Origin: Streptomyces monashensis
GTDB taxonomy: Bacteria > Actinomycetota > Actinomycetes > Streptomycetales > Streptomycetaceae
Length of the DNA stretch: 64,000 nt
Direction: 5' to 3'
Assembly: GCF_001866665.1 (NCBI RefSeq)
Contig: NZ_MLYO01000037.1
Location: forward strand, 1 to 64,000
The first letter of the stretch is position 1. The number at the start of each line of letters is the position of its first letter. Below are positions 37,919-46,677 of the stretch, piece after piece. Below the pieces are notes generated by a model, which worked only from the letters and a program-made list of their open reading frames with translations, had not been told where the DNA came from and did not search any database. Both the position numbers and the translations under genes were made by a program.

Positions 37919-37986
37919 AGTGGAGGTGCTCCTCCACTCTAGCGGAGGCGTACCTCCGCTTCAAGATTCGGAGGTGATCCTCCGGA
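37919..37986. promoter_or_regulatory. Three tandem palindromic TetR operators
   Basis: Site 1 is AGTGGAGG-TGCT-CCTCCACT (37919-37938) and site 2 is AGCGGAGG-CGTA-CCTCCGCT (37941-37960), both with perfect 8-base arms. Site 3 is CGGAGG-TGAT-CCTCCG (37969-37984) with imperfect flanks. Centres are 22 and 26 bases apart. The consensus GGAGG-N4-CCTCC sits between the MFS and TetR starts and is the likely autoregulatory and efflux operator. Confidence 0.7.
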
Positions 37987-38020
37987 TCGTCCCGTCGTCC
38001 ATGTTCCTCAGGAGGCAGCC

Positions 38021-38599
38021 GTGACGGCCACGCCGTTCCCCGTCGGCGAGCTCGTGGCGGCCCGCCGGCCGCACCGCAAGGACGCCGCCCGCAACTACGA
38101 CGCGCTGCTCGCGGCCGCCCGCGAGGCGTTCGCCGAGCACGGCTCGGACGCCTCCCTGGAGGACGTCGCGCGCCGCGCGGGCGTCGGCATCGGCACGCTG
38201 TACCGCAACTTCCCCACCCGCCGCGATCTGTTCGAGTGCGTCTACGCCGACGAGGTCAACGCCCTGTGCGCGGCGGCCCTGGAGGTCGCCGACCGGGAGC
38301 CGTGGGAGGCGCTGACCGCCTGGCTGGACCGGTTCGCCGGGTACATGGTCACCAAGCGCGCGGTGCGCGAGGCCCTCAACGACGAGTCGGAGATCTTCCA
38401 GTCCTGCCGGGACTCGATGTACTCCGCCGGGGGCCCGCTGCTGGAGCGCGCGCAACGGGCGGGCGTGGCCCGGCCGGACATGGACTTCACCGACCTGCTG
38501 CGGATGGTCGCGGGGATCACGGCCACGGTGTTCGATGACGACGCCCAGCGCGACCGGGTCCTCGCGATCGCCCTGGACGGCGTGCGCACCGGCCGCTGA
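38021..38599 (+). CDS. TetR-family repressor of the adjacent MFS exporter
   Basis: The protein has 192 residues. The N-terminal HTH spans about residues 25-70 (SLEDVARRAGVGIGTLYRNFPTRRDLFE is the classic TetR signature region). The C-terminal ligand domain is helical and variable. The GTG at 38021 follows AGGAGG. It is divergent from the DHA2 exporter and converges with the membrane protein ending at 38615. Confidence 0.9.
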   Translation: MTATPFPVGELVAARRPHRKDAARNYDALLAAAREAFAEHGSDASLEDVARRAGVGIGTLYRNFPTRRDLFECVYADEVNALCAAALEVADREPWEALTAWLDRFAGYMVTKRAVREALNDESEIFQSCRDSMYSAGGPLLERAQRAGVARPDMDFTDLLRMVAGITATVFDDDAQRDRVLAIALDGVRTGR

Positions 38600-38614
38600 G
38601 CCTCTCGCGGGCGC

Positions 38615-39145
38615 CTACTTGATCAGCGCGTTCGCCACCACCACGACCATCCCGAGCAGCGCGTCCCCCAGCCCCATCAGGATCGCGGTGGGCCAGCGGC
38701 GGGCCGACCAGCGGGCGGTGATCAGGCCGAGGCCGAAGAGGATGACGAGGTTGAGGAGGAAGGCCGGGTACACCAGGCCCTTCGGGGGCCACCAGCCCCA
38801 GCCCGCGCCCGCGAGGACGAAGACCGTCGGCAGGACGGCCGTGACCAGCGGCCACTCGTCGCGCATGGCGCGCAGGGCGTCCCAGCGGCGGTGCGGGGCG
38901 CGTTCGGCGATGTAGTGGGCGTAGCCGTGGGCCAGGGCGGAGGCGAACGCGGTCACCAGCAGCCAGAGGGCGTCGTAGCGGCGGCCGGCCGGGCTCGTGT
39001 GGCCGTACTGGGAGAGCGCGGCGACCATCGAGCTGGCGAGGACGGCGCCGTAGACCCCGCCGAAGAGGACCGCCTCGCGCGTGCTGTGCTGCCGGTGCGG
39101 CTGCGGCGCGCCGGGCTCGGCGGCGGCCGCCGTGGAGTCAGCCAT
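38615..39145 (-). CDS. Integral membrane protein of unknown function
   Basis: The protein has 176 residues with four to five predicted helices after a polar N-terminus. HGYAHYIAERAPHRRWDAL lies between helices 2 and 3. I recognise no transport or enzyme motif; similar small membrane proteins are common in Streptomyces. It diverges from the cupin gene, with 129 bases between the starts. Confidence 0.7.
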   Translation of the reverse strand: MADSTAAAAEPGAPQPHRQHSTREAVLFGGVYGAVLASSMVAALSQYGHTSPAGRRYDALWLLVTAFASALAHGYAHYIAERAPHRRWDALRAMRDEWPLVTAVLPTVFVLAGAGWGWWPPKGLVYPAFLLNLVILFGLGLITARWSARRWPTAILMGLGDALLGMVVVVANALIK

Positions 39146-39274
39146 GCTCCCCACGGTCCCCCGGGCCCGGCACCGCCGCCAGCGGTGGCCCCCGACGAAG
39201 TGTCCCGTGACCGGCCCCGATGCCCCACACCCTGTCGCCCCCGGCCCGCCCGGCGCGCTGGCTAGGGTCGCCTC

Positions 39275-39619
39275 ATGACGCACAGCTTCGCGCTCCACAT
39301 CCCGGACGCCGACCTCGAACCCGAGCCCCTCGCCCCGGAGCAGATCGTCTCCGGGAACCCTCAGGTCAGCGGAAAGGTCGTCTGGGAGTCGCCGGACGGC
39401 AGGCGGATCCGCGGGATCTGGCAGATCACCCCGGGCGTGGTCACGGACACGGAGGCGGACGAGGTGTTCGTGGTGATCAGCGGCTCGGCGACGATCGAGG
39501 TCGAGGGCGGGGCGACGCTGAGCGTGGGGCCGGGGGACATGGCGGTGCTGCGGGAGGGCGACCGGACGCGGTGGACGGTGCACGAGACGCTGCGCAAGGC
39601 GTACGCGGTCAGTCTGTGA
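39275..39619 (+). CDS. Small single-domain cupin protein (Cupin_3 type)
   Basis: The protein has 114 residues, a single beta-barrel cupin. GIWQITPGVVTDTEADEVFVVISGSATIE covers the first motif and GPGDMAVLREGDRTRW the second. The first motif has Glu and Asp rather than the usual His pair, as in the Cupin_3/EutQ-like group, so metal binding is uncertain. Function is unknown. It ends inside the 3' end of the convergent gene. Confidence 0.8.
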   Translation: MTHSFALHIPDADLEPEPLAPEQIVSGNPQVSGKVVWESPDGRRIRGIWQITPGVVTDTEADEVFVVISGSATIEVEGGATLSVGPGDMAVLREGDRTRWTVHETLRKAYAVSL

Positions 39620-40235
39620 ACTCGGCCGGCACGTCGGCGTGGCTTCCCGCGCCCCCGTGGCCCAGCGTCTCGACCCCCGCCGCCAGCGCCTCCACCACCG
39701 CGTCCGGCGGACGGTTCGTGCCGCCGCTCGTGCGGGCCGGCAGGGGCAACTCCACCTGGACGCCGGTGAGTCGGGTCAGGTTGACCGGGTTCCTGGGGTG
39801 CAGGCCGCGCAGGTCGGACGGGATCGCCGTGAGGTCGGTGACCGCCGGGAAGTGCGGGGCGCGGGCGGCCAGCGCCGCGGCCACGACGCGGGCCGCCGCC
39901 CGGTTGCGGCCGCCGAGGAAGACCGTGTGCGGTGCGCGCATGTGACCGTGCAGGGACACCGTGAGGGAGACCCGCGAAAGGAACTCCCGCAGCAGCGCGC
40001 AGTGTTCGACCGCCATGCGCGGTGACGTGATGTGCACCGGTCGCGGGTTTCCCGGCTGGGTGAAGACCAGGCTGGTGGCGCCGCAGCGCCGGGCCAGGAT
40101 CCCGGCGAGTTCGGCGGTGCCGCCCTCGTTGCTGCCGTGCAGCGCCAGCAGCCCGACGCCGTCGCCGGGGACGAGGGTCGCGAGCAGCGCGACCCCCTCG
40201 ATCGTGACCTGCTCCACGCGTGCGGTACGCGTCAC
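39609..40235 (-). CDS. Poly-gamma-glutamate hydrolase family (DUF867-like) protein
   Basis: The protein has 208 residues. LLALHGSNEGGTAELA near the start and SLTVSLHGHMRAPHTVFLGG in the middle resemble the zinc-binding His and Glu segments of PghP/DUF867 amidohydrolases, which cleave gamma-glutamyl polymers. There is no signal peptide. AGGAGAACG precedes the GTG at 40235. The last 11 bases overlap the cupin gene end to end. Whether it acts on polyglutamate or a folate-like conjugate is not clear. Confidence 0.65.
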   Translation of the reverse strand: MTRTARVEQVTIEGVALLATLVPGDGVGLLALHGSNEGGTAELAGILARRCGATSLVFTQPGNPRPVHITSPRMAVEHCALLREFLSRVSLTVSLHGHMRAPHTVFLGGRNRAAARVVAAALAARAPHFPAVTDLTAIPSDLRGLHPRNPVNLTRLTGVQVELPLPARTSGGTNRPPDAVVEALAAGVETLGHGGAGSHADVPAEFTD

Positions 40236-40243
40236 CGTTCTCC

Positions 40244-41275
40244 TCACTCCCCCGGCTGGGCCGGCATGTTGTACGGCGTGACGACCTGGATCGCGGAGGG
40301 CGGCGGCGGTGCTGCCGGGGGCAGCGCGCCGTGCGCCCGCATGACCAGGTGGCAGGCCTCGCGCATGTCCTGGCGCAGATCGTGGTGGAGCACGGCGGAC
40401 AGCCGGTGCTCGCGCAGCAGGCGGGTGTTCTCGTGGTCCAGGTCGTGGGCGATGAACACCGCGCACTCCCGGCCGAGGTCGGCGAAGGCGCGCAGCGTGG
40501 CGTCGTTGCCGCCGCCGATCGAGTACACGGCGCGGATCCCGGGGTCGCGTGCCAGCGCGGCGCGGACGAGGTCGTACTGGGTGGCGTCCAGGCCCTGCCC
40601 CTCGGCCGCCTCCACCAGCGTCCGCTCGGGGTACCGGGCCCGCATGACGCTGCGGAACCCCATCTCCCGCTCCTCCTCGTTGCGGAAGGATCCGCTGCTG
40701 AGGCTGGTGAGGACGTTGCCGGGGCGGTCGCCGAGCCACTGGCCCATCAGGTAGGCGGCGGTGGCGCCGGCGGCCCGGTTGTCGCTGCCGACGCAGCCGA
40801 GCCGGCCGCTCGCGGGCAGGTCGGTGACCAGGGTGACGACGGGAATGCCGGCCGCCATGAGCCGGCCCACGGCTGCGGTGACCTCGGGGACGTCGGGGGC
40901 CTTGAGGATCACGCCCTGCGAGCCGCGCCGGGCGATCCGGTCCAGCGTCCTGACCTGCTCGGCGGCCGGGCCGGTCTCGCGGAAGTGGAAGCGGGAGCGC
41001 AGTACCGCCGGATGCAGCGCGGGCAGTTCGGCCTCCAGGGCGGCGCGGACGGCGGTCGAGAACCGCTCGGGCGCCTGCACCACGATGTCGACCATGAACG
41101 TACGGCCGACCAGCCGGACCTGGGTGCGCTGCCGGTCGAGGTCGGCGATGGCCCGGTGCACCTCCTGCGCGGTGCTCTCGCGCACCCCTCCCCTGCCGTT
41201 CAGCACGCGGTCCACGGTGGCCTCGCTGAGGCCCGCCTGACGTGCGATCTCCCGGATCGGGAACGGATGGCCCAT
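40244..41275 (-). CDS. LacI-family transcriptional regulator of the sugar/inositol cluster
   Basis: The protein has 343 residues. The N-terminal LacI HTH and hinge read IREIARQAGLSEATVDRVLNGRGGVR (residues 6-31), followed by a periplasmic-binding-protein-like sensor domain (GVILKAPDVPEVTAAV, then AVYSIGGGNDATL). The C-terminus is a Pro-rich tail. It diverges from the dioxygenase/SDR/dehydrogenase operon, its likely target, and is followed closely by the poly-gamma-glutamate hydrolase gene. Confidence 0.88.
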   Translation of the reverse strand: MGHPFPIREIARQAGLSEATVDRVLNGRGGVRESTAQEVHRAIADLDRQRTQVRLVGRTFMVDIVVQAPERFSTAVRAALEAELPALHPAVLRSRFHFRETGPAAEQVRTLDRIARRGSQGVILKAPDVPEVTAAVGRLMAAGIPVVTLVTDLPASGRLGCVGSDNRAAGATAAYLMGQWLGDRPGNVLTSLSSGSFRNEEEREMGFRSVMRARYPERTLVEAAEGQGLDATQYDLVRAALARDPGIRAVYSIGGGNDATLRAFADLGRECAVFIAHDLDHENTRLLREHRLSAVLHHDLRQDMREACHLVMRAHGALPPAAPPPPSAIQVVTPYNMPAQPGE

Positions 41276-41288
41276 GCTCCGGCTCCTT

Positions 41289-41340
41289 GAGGGGTTTTTG
41301 ATGGCTGGCTGCTGGTTGTTCGAGGGGTTTGTCAGGACAA
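41289..41340. promoter_or_regulatory. Candidate LacI-family operator region
   Basis: Direct repeats GAGGGGTTT at 41289-41297 and 41322-41330 are 33 bases apart (about three helical turns). The near-palindrome TTGTC-AG-GACAA lies at 41329-41340. All are between the divergent LacI-type regulator and the catabolic operon. Confidence 0.35.
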
Positions 41341-41425
41341 GAATGACAGCACCGAGCCGCTCGCGCGGCCCGACGCCCCGGTCCCCGACCCGCTCGACGC
41401 CCTGATCCCCGAAATGAGGACACCC

Positions 41426-42592
41426 ATGTCCGTCGCCTCCGCACCAGGCCGCGCCTGGCTGTCCGAGCAGGACTGCGACCTCGACACCTTCCGCGCCCTC
41501 GTCGACCGCACGACCCGACTCGCCGACCACCCGCACGCCACGTCCGTGCGCGACGGCGTCCTGCTGTACGACGCCGAACGGCTGTGCTCGGCCGGTGACC
41601 GGGGCGCGCTGCGCGCCGAGTTGGTGCGGGCCCTCGCCGACGGTCCCGGCATCGTCGTCGTACGGGGTGCCTTCGCGGACGCGGCGGTCGTGGACCGGCT
41701 CACCGCCGTCTTCGAGGCGCTCATCGCCGACCAGCGCGCCTCCGGTGCCGCCACGGGCGACCACTTCGCGAAGCCGGGCGCCAACGACCGGGTGTGGAAC
41801 GCGCTGGAGAAGGCGGCCCTGTACGACCCGGAGGCGTTCGCCGACTACTACGCCAACGACGTCCTGGCGCTGGTGTCGGGCGCCTGGCTCGGCCCGGGCT
41901 ACCAGGTGACCTCGCAGGTCAACGTGGTCAACCCGGGCGGCGCCGGACAGCGGGCGCACCGCGACTACCACCTCGGCCTCCTGAGCGACGCGGTCGCGGC
42001 CGCCTATCCCGCGCACGTGCACCGGCTCTCCCCCGTGCTCACGCTCCAGGGCGCGGTCGCCCACTGCGACATGCCGGTGGAGTCGGGTCCGACGCTGTAC
42101 CTGCCGTACTCCCAGCTGTTCGAGCCGGGCTATCTGGCCTGGCGGCTGCCGGAGTTCCAGGCGTACTTCGAGGAGCACCACGTCCAGCTGCCGCTCGCCA
42201 AGGGCGACGCGGTGTTCTTCAACCCCGCGCTGTTCCACGCCGCCGGCGGCAACCGCACGGCCGGCGTACGGCGCACCGCCAATCTGCTCCAGATCTCGTC
42301 CGTGTTCGGGCGGGCCATGGAGACGGTGGACCGCGAGGCGGTGGCGAACGCGGTGTTCCCGGTGCTGCTGCGGCGCGCGGCCGAGGGCGTCGGCGAGGCG
42401 TGGCTGGAGCATGTGATCGCGGCGAGCGCCGAGGGCTATCCGTTCCCGACCAACCTCGACAGCGACCCGCCGGTGGACGGCCTGGCCCCGCCCTCGCCGG
42501 CGGACCTGGTGCGGCGCGCGGTGCGCGAGGGATGGGAGCCGGAGCGGCTGCGGGCCGCACTGCGGGCGGGCACCGAGCGGCGCGAGAGCTGA
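41426..42592 (+). CDS. Phytanoyl-CoA dioxygenase (PhyH) family protein
   Basis: The protein has 388 residues. The iron-binding HxD of 2-oxoglutarate dioxygenases is in GQRAHRDYHLGLL, with a distal His in ALFHAAGGNRT and the Arg three residues on suited to bind 2-oxoglutarate. It probably hydroxylates a small substrate. Here it heads an operon with an SDR and an inositol dehydrogenase-like gene, so a modified cyclitol or sugar acid is more likely than phytanoyl-CoA. ATGAGGA precedes the ATG. Confidence 0.82.
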   Translation: MSVASAPGRAWLSEQDCDLDTFRALVDRTTRLADHPHATSVRDGVLLYDAERLCSAGDRGALRAELVRALADGPGIVVVRGAFADAAVVDRLTAVFEALIADQRASGAATGDHFAKPGANDRVWNALEKAALYDPEAFADYYANDVLALVSGAWLGPGYQVTSQVNVVNPGGAGQRAHRDYHLGLLSDAVAAAYPAHVHRLSPVLTLQGAVAHCDMPVESGPTLYLPYSQLFEPGYLAWRLPEFQAYFEEHHVQLPLAKGDAVFFNPALFHAAGGNRTAGVRRTANLLQISSVFGRAMETVDREAVANAVFPVLLRRAAEGVGEAWLEHVIAASAEGYPFPTNLDSDPPVDGLAPPSPADLVRRAVREGWEPERLRAALRAGTERRES

Positions 42593-42607
42593 AAGGGCAG
42601 GCAGATC

Positions 42608-43393
42608 ATGGGACGTGACGCACTTCTCGACGGCAAGGTGGTGCTCGTCAACGGCGGCAGCCGGGGTGTGGGGGCCGCGATCGCGCGGGCCGCCGTCCGC
42701 GCGGGCGCCACCGTGGCCTTCACGGGCCGGCGGAGCGAGCCGGGTGAGGCGCTGGTGAGCGAGCTGGCGGCCGCCGGCGGCACGGCGATGTTCGTCCGGG
42801 CCGACCTCGCGGACGCCGCGCGGGCGAAGGCGGCGGTCGCCGAGGTGGTGGACGCCCACGGCCGCCTCGACTGCCTGGTGAACTCGGCGGGCCTCACCTC
42901 CCGGGGCACGCTGCTGGACACCACGCCGGAGCTGTTCGACCAGCACATCGCGATCAACCTCAAGGCGCCGTTCTTCGCGATGCAGGCGGCGGTCGCCGAC
43001 ATGGTGGCCCGCAAGGCGCCCGGCACGATCGTCAACATCATCACCTCGTCGGCGCACGGCGGTCAGCCGTTCCTCGCGCCGTACGTCGCCGCCAAGGCGG
43101 GCCTCGTGGGCCTGACCCGGAACGCGGCGCACGCCCACCGCTTCGACCGGATCCGGATCAACGGCCTGAACATCGGCTGGACGGCGACGGAGGGCGAGGA
43201 CGCCACCCAGCGCGCCTTCCACGGCGCGGGCGACGACTGGCGCGAACAGGCGGCGGCGAAGCTGCCGATGGGCAAGCTCGGCCAGCCGGACGAAATCGCC
43301 GACTTCGTCGTCTTCCTGCTGTCCGACCGCTCGGGCGTGGTCACGGGCTCGGTGATCGACTGGGACCAGAACGTGCTCGGCGGCCTTGACTAG
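42608..43393 (+). CDS. Short-chain dehydrogenase/reductase
   Basis: The protein has 261 residues. The NAD(P) motif is NGGSRGVGAAIARA (TGxxxGxG with Asn in first place). The catalytic set is NSAG, Ser in ITSSAHG and YxxxK as YVAAK. The C-terminal GSVIDWDQNVLGG is typical of sugar/polyol SDRs. It lies 15 bases after the dioxygenase gene in the same operon and probably oxidises a hydroxyl on the same substrate. Confidence 0.9.
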   Translation: MGRDALLDGKVVLVNGGSRGVGAAIARAAVRAGATVAFTGRRSEPGEALVSELAAAGGTAMFVRADLADAARAKAAVAEVVDAHGRLDCLVNSAGLTSRGTLLDTTPELFDQHIAINLKAPFFAMQAAVADMVARKAPGTIVNIITSSAHGGQPFLAPYVAAKAGLVGLTRNAAHAHRFDRIRINGLNIGWTATEGEDATQRAFHGAGDDWREQAAAKLPMGKLGQPDEIADFVVFLLSDRSGVVTGSVIDWDQNVLGGLD

Positions 43394-43439
43394 ATCCCTC
43401 CGCACCCACCCCCGCGACCCCCTAGGAGCAGCACCCCTC

Positions 43440-44453
43440 ATGCGTATCGGAATCCTCGGCCTCGGCCGCATCGGCGCCTTCCACGCCGAGACCCTCTCCC
43501 GCCTCGACGCCGTCGAGTCGCTCGTCGTCACCGACCCGTTCGCGGACGCGGCCAAGGCCGCCGCCGAGAAGTTCGGCGCCGAGTTCGCCACGGTCGTCGA
43601 CTCGCCGGAGGCGCTGCTGGCCGCCGGCGTGGACGGCATCGTGGTCGCGGCGGCCACCGACGCCCACCCCGCCCTGATCCTGGCCGGCGTCGAGGCCGGC
43701 GTCCCGGTCTTCTGCGAGAAGCCCGTCGCGAGGACGATGAGCGAGGGCGTCGACGTGCTCAAGGCCGTCCGAGGCAGCGGCGTGCCCATCCAGATCGGCT
43801 ACAACCGGCGCTTCGACGCGGGCTTCGCCGCCGCCCGGGCAGCCGTGCGGGCGGGCGAGCTGGGCGCGCTGCACACGGTCCGCTCCACGACCCTGGACCC
43901 GGCGCCGCCGCCGGCCGCCTACGTCGCCGCGTCGGGCGGGATCTTCCGCGACTGTTCCGTGCACGACTTCGACATCATCCGCTGGGTGACGGGCCGCGAG
44001 GTCACCGAGGTGTACGCGGTCGGCGGCAACCGGGGCGCCGACTACATCAAGGAGGCGGGCGACGCCGACACCACCGGCGCGATCCTCACCCTGGACGACG
44101 GCACGATCGCGGTCGTCTCCAACTCCCGTCACAACGCCCGGGGTTACGACGTCCGCATGGAGCTGCACGGCTTCACGGACTCGATCGCCGTCGGTCTGGA
44201 CGACAAGCTCCCGCTGCGCTCGGTGGAGCCGGGCGTGACCTTCCCGGGCGGCACCCCGCACGACTTCTTCATGGACCGCTTCACCGACGCCTACCGCGCC
44301 GAACTCAGCGCGTTCACGGAGGTCGTGGCCGGCACCCGCCCGTCCCCCTGCACCGTCGAGGACGCCCTCGAGGCCGGCTGGATCGCCGAGGCCTGCACGC
44401 TGTCCCTGCACGAGCACCGCCCGGTGACGATCGCCGAGGTGCGGCAGGCCTGA
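43440..44453 (+). CDS. iolG: Gfo/Idh/MocA oxidoreductase, inositol 2-dehydrogenase-like
   Basis: The protein has 337 residues. The N-terminal Rossmann motif is GILGLGRIGAFHAETL, EKPVART is the conserved catalytic Lys motif, and GIFRDCSVHDFDIIRWV carries the Asp/His pair found in IolG. It oxidises myo-inositol or a related cyclitol with NAD+. AGGAG lies upstream of the ATG. It is last in the three-gene operon and followed by a 23-base hairpin terminator. The symbol is by similarity; scyllo-inositol or other cyclitol dehydrogenases are equally possible. Confidence 0.78.
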   Translation: MRIGILGLGRIGAFHAETLSRLDAVESLVVTDPFADAAKAAAEKFGAEFATVVDSPEALLAAGVDGIVVAAATDAHPALILAGVEAGVPVFCEKPVARTMSEGVDVLKAVRGSGVPIQIGYNRRFDAGFAAARAAVRAGELGALHTVRSTTLDPAPPPAAYVAASGGIFRDCSVHDFDIIRWVTGREVTEVYAVGGNRGADYIKEAGDADTTGAILTLDDGTIAVVSNSRHNARGYDVRMELHGFTDSIAVGLDDKLPLRSVEPGVTFPGGTPHDFFMDRFTDAYRAELSAFTEVVAGTRPSPCTVEDALEAGWIAEACTLSLHEHRPVTIAEVRQA

Positions 44454-44461
44454 CCTCCCGG

Positions 44462-44512
44462 GGGTACGCGTCAGGGGTACGGCGAGCACCGCCGTACCCC
44501 TGACGCGTACCC
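44462..44512. terminator. Very strong bidirectional hairpin terminator
   Basis: A perfect 23-base stem (44462-44484 with 44490-44512) has a 5-base loop, 8 bases past the IolG-like stop and 12 bases from the end of the convergent small gene. It would stop transcription in both directions. Confidence 0.85.
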
Positions 44513-44524
44513 GCCCGGTGCCGC

Positions 44525-44719
44525 TCAGAGGCAGTAGCGCACCAGCCACTCGTCCGGGTTGTACGTGTCCCGCGCCGGATCCGGCGAGGTCGCCGGCCTG
44601 CTCTCCACCATGTCCTGCGGGCGTATCCGCTCGGGCAGCGAGCCGAAGCGTTCGTGGCGCGAGGCCGCCGCGCCGTCGGCCTCCCGGGGCGCCTCACGTG
44701 CTTGCGTACGGTGTGTCAT
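44525..44719 (-). CDS. Small conserved hypothetical protein
   Basis: The protein has 64 residues. The ATG at 44719 is preceded by GGGAGG at ideal spacing, supporting a real gene. The N-terminal half is basic and polar. The C-terminal half, LPERIRPQDMVESRPATS and TYNPDEWLVRYCL, is ordered-looking, with an aromatic-rich end that I recall from other Streptomyces small proteins. No signal peptide or membrane segment. The function is unknown. It lies between the IolG-like operon and the TIM-barrel isomerase gene, converging on the terminator. Confidence 0.6.
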   Translation of the reverse strand: MTHRTQAREAPREADGAAASRHERFGSLPERIRPQDMVESRPATSPDPARDTYNPDEWLVRYCL

Positions 44720-44849
44720 CGCGTCCTCCCGTCTGCGCGGGCCTCCCCCGTCGTCCCCACAACGCCCGCGTGCCCCCGGTTGGTTCCCGGCCGCCGTGCG
44801 ACCGAATCCACCGGGGGCACGCAGGAATGCCCGTGACCGCGCCGCTCGC

Positions 44850-45758
44850 TCAGGCCCCGCAGGAGCGCAGGAACCTGCGGGTGCGGACCGCGATCGGCAG
44901 GGGCCGGTCCGGCTCGCACGGGTACATGTCCTGCTCGACGATGGCGAACAGGTCCGCGCCCAGCCGCTGTGCCGCCTCGAGGACGGGTCCCAGCTCCGGC
45001 ACGCCGGCGGGTGGTTCGCACATCACCCCCTGCGCGACGGCCGGTCCGAAGGGGGTGCCCTTCGCCCGGACGTCGGCGAGGATCTCCGGGTCCACCTGCT
45101 TGAGGTGCAGATAGCCGATGCGCTCGCCGTAGGTCTCGATCAGCTTGATGCTGTCCCCGCCGCAGTACGCGTAGTGCCCGGTGTCCAGGCAGAGGTTGAC
45201 CAGCTCGGAGTCGGTCGAGTCCAGGAACCGTTCGACGTGGTCCTCGGTGTCGATGTGGGTGTCGGCGTGCGGGTGGACCACGATGTCCAGGCCGTACGTC
45301 TCCTTGACCTCGTGCCCGAGCCGCTCCATGCCCTTGGTCAGGTGCGCCCACTGCTCGGCGGTCAGCTCCGCCGGCTCCAGGATCTCGGCGGTCTTGTCGT
45401 CCCGCCAGAAGGAGGGGATGACCACCAGGTGCCGCGCGCCCGTGGCCCGGGTGAGCTCGGCGACCTGGCTGACGTGCGCCCAGGTCGCGTCCCAGACGGA
45501 GGGGCCGCGGTGCATGCCGGTGAAGACCGTGCCCGCCGAGACCTTCAGATCGCGCCGGGCCAGCTCGTCGCGCAGGCGGGCCGGGTCGGTGGGGAGGTAG
45601 CCGTAGGGGCCGAGTTCGATCCACTCGTAGCCCGCCTCGGCGACCTCGTCCAGGAAGCGGTCCCAGGGAACCTGCTGCGGGTCGTCGGGGAACCAGACGC
45701 CCCAGGAGTCGGGAGCCGAGCCGACCCGGATGCGGTCCAGCGGGGTGGGGTGCGCCAT
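44850..45758 (-). CDS. Sugar phosphate isomerase/epimerase family (IolE-like) TIM-barrel protein
   Basis: The protein has 302 residues and an AP-endonuclease-2 type TIM barrel. VGSAPDSWGVWFPDDPQQVP at the N-terminus is characteristic of inosose dehydratase (IolE) and close relatives. Metal ligands appear in VVHPHADTHID, LCLDTGHYAY and YLHLKQVD. The predicted role is dehydration or isomerisation of the keto-inositol formed by the IolG-like enzyme. It is the last of a four-gene operon with the sugar ABC transporter; the 131 bases to the downstream small gene hold nothing else. Confidence 0.8.
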   Translation of the reverse strand: MAHPTPLDRIRVGSAPDSWGVWFPDDPQQVPWDRFLDEVAEAGYEWIELGPYGYLPTDPARLRDELARRDLKVSAGTVFTGMHRGPSVWDATWAHVSQVAELTRATGARHLVVIPSFWRDDKTAEILEPAELTAEQWAHLTKGMERLGHEVKETYGLDIVVHPHADTHIDTEDHVERFLDSTDSELVNLCLDTGHYAYCGGDSIKLIETYGERIGYLHLKQVDPEILADVRAKGTPFGPAVAQGVMCEPPAGVPELGPVLEAAQRLGADLFAIVEQDMYPCEPDRPLPIAVRTRRFLRSCGA

Positions 45759-45760
45759 GG

Positions 45761-46672
45761 TCAGGTGTTTCCTTCCGGAGAGGTCGCCACGGGTGCGGTC
45801 AGGTCGCTCTCCTCGGGGAGTTCCTCGGTGTCGACGCCGCGTACCTGGGCCAGTTCGTGCTTGAGCGCGGCGAGTTCGGCGCCGCCTGCCATGTGGTTGG
45901 TCAGCTCCTCCAGGCTGATCTGCGCACGCTCGGCGGAGAGTTCGAGGGTGCCGAGGCGCAGGACGCTGAAGTGGTCGCCGACCATGTAGGCGTGGTGGGG
46001 GTTGTGGGTGATGAAGATGACGCCGAGGCCGCGGTCGCGCGCGGCGGCGATGTACTTCAGGACCACGCCGGACTGCTTGACGCCGAGCGCGGCGGTCGGC
46101 TCGTCGAGGATCAGGACGCGGGCGCCGAAGTAGACGGCGCGGGCGATGGCGACGCACTGGCGCTGGCCGCCGGAGAGGGTGCCGATGGGCTGTTCCAGGT
46201 CGTCCAGGACGATGCCCATGTTGCGCAGTTCCTCGTCCGCCGTGGCCTTCATCCCGGCGATGTCCAGGCGCCGGACCGGCCAGGGGCCCTTCGTCATCTC
46301 CGAGCCCAGGAAGAAGTTGCGCCACACCGGCATCAACGGCACCGTCGCCAGGTCCTGGTAGACGGTGGCGATGCCCTTGTCGAGGGCCTCGCGCGGGCTG
46401 CTGAAGCGCACCGGCCGGCCGTCGACCAGGAACTCGCCCTCGGTGTGCTGGTGCAGACCCGAGATGATCTTGATAAGGGTGGACTTGCCGGCGCCGTTGT
46501 CACCGAGCACGCAGGTCACGTTGTTCGCGTGCACGGTGAGGTCCACGCCGTGCAGCGCGCGGATGTTGCCGTAGGACTTGCCCGCGCCCCGCAGTTCGAC
46601 CAGGGCCCCCTCGCCCGCGGGCGGGGTGTCGGCGAGCACGGCGCCGTGGGCGGCTGCCTTGTTGTCAGTCAT
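45761..46672 (-). CDS. ABC sugar importer ATPase, single nucleotide-binding domain
   Basis: The protein has 303 residues. Walker A is GDNGAGKST, the signature is [15 protein letters not shown], Walker B is [12 protein letters not shown] and the H-loop is [10 protein letters not shown]. Only one ATPase domain is present, unlike RbsA or MglA with two, so it works as a homodimer. The C-terminal 60 residues are a polar extension. It lies 2 bases ahead of the isomerase gene and 5 bases after the permease. Confidence 0.9.
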   Translation of the reverse strand: MTDNKAAAHGAVLADTPPAGEGALVELRGAGKSYGNIRALHGVDLTVHANNVTCVLGDNGAGKSTLIKIISGLHQHTEGEFLVDGRPVRFSSPREALDKGIATVYQDLATVPLMPVWRNFFLGSEMTKGPWPVRRLDIAGMKATADEELRNMGIVLDDLEQPIGTLSGGQRQCVAIARAVYFGARVLILDEPTAALGVKQSGVVLKYIAAARDRGLGVIFITHNPHHAYMVGDHFSVLRLGTLELSAERAQISLEELTNHMAGGAELAALKHELAQVRGVDTEELPEESDLTAPVATSPEGNT

Positions 46673-46677
46673 CGCTC

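Noticed and set aside
41289-41340. Claiming a defined LacI-type binding site
   Set aside because: The repeats are suggestive but short, and no typical CG-centred LacI palindrome is seen; listed only as a low-confidence candidate.
40244-43789. A 1181-codon minus-strand frame
   Set aside because: Only 40244-41275 (the LacI-type regulator) is coding. The rest is antisense to the dioxygenase, SDR and dehydrogenase genes.
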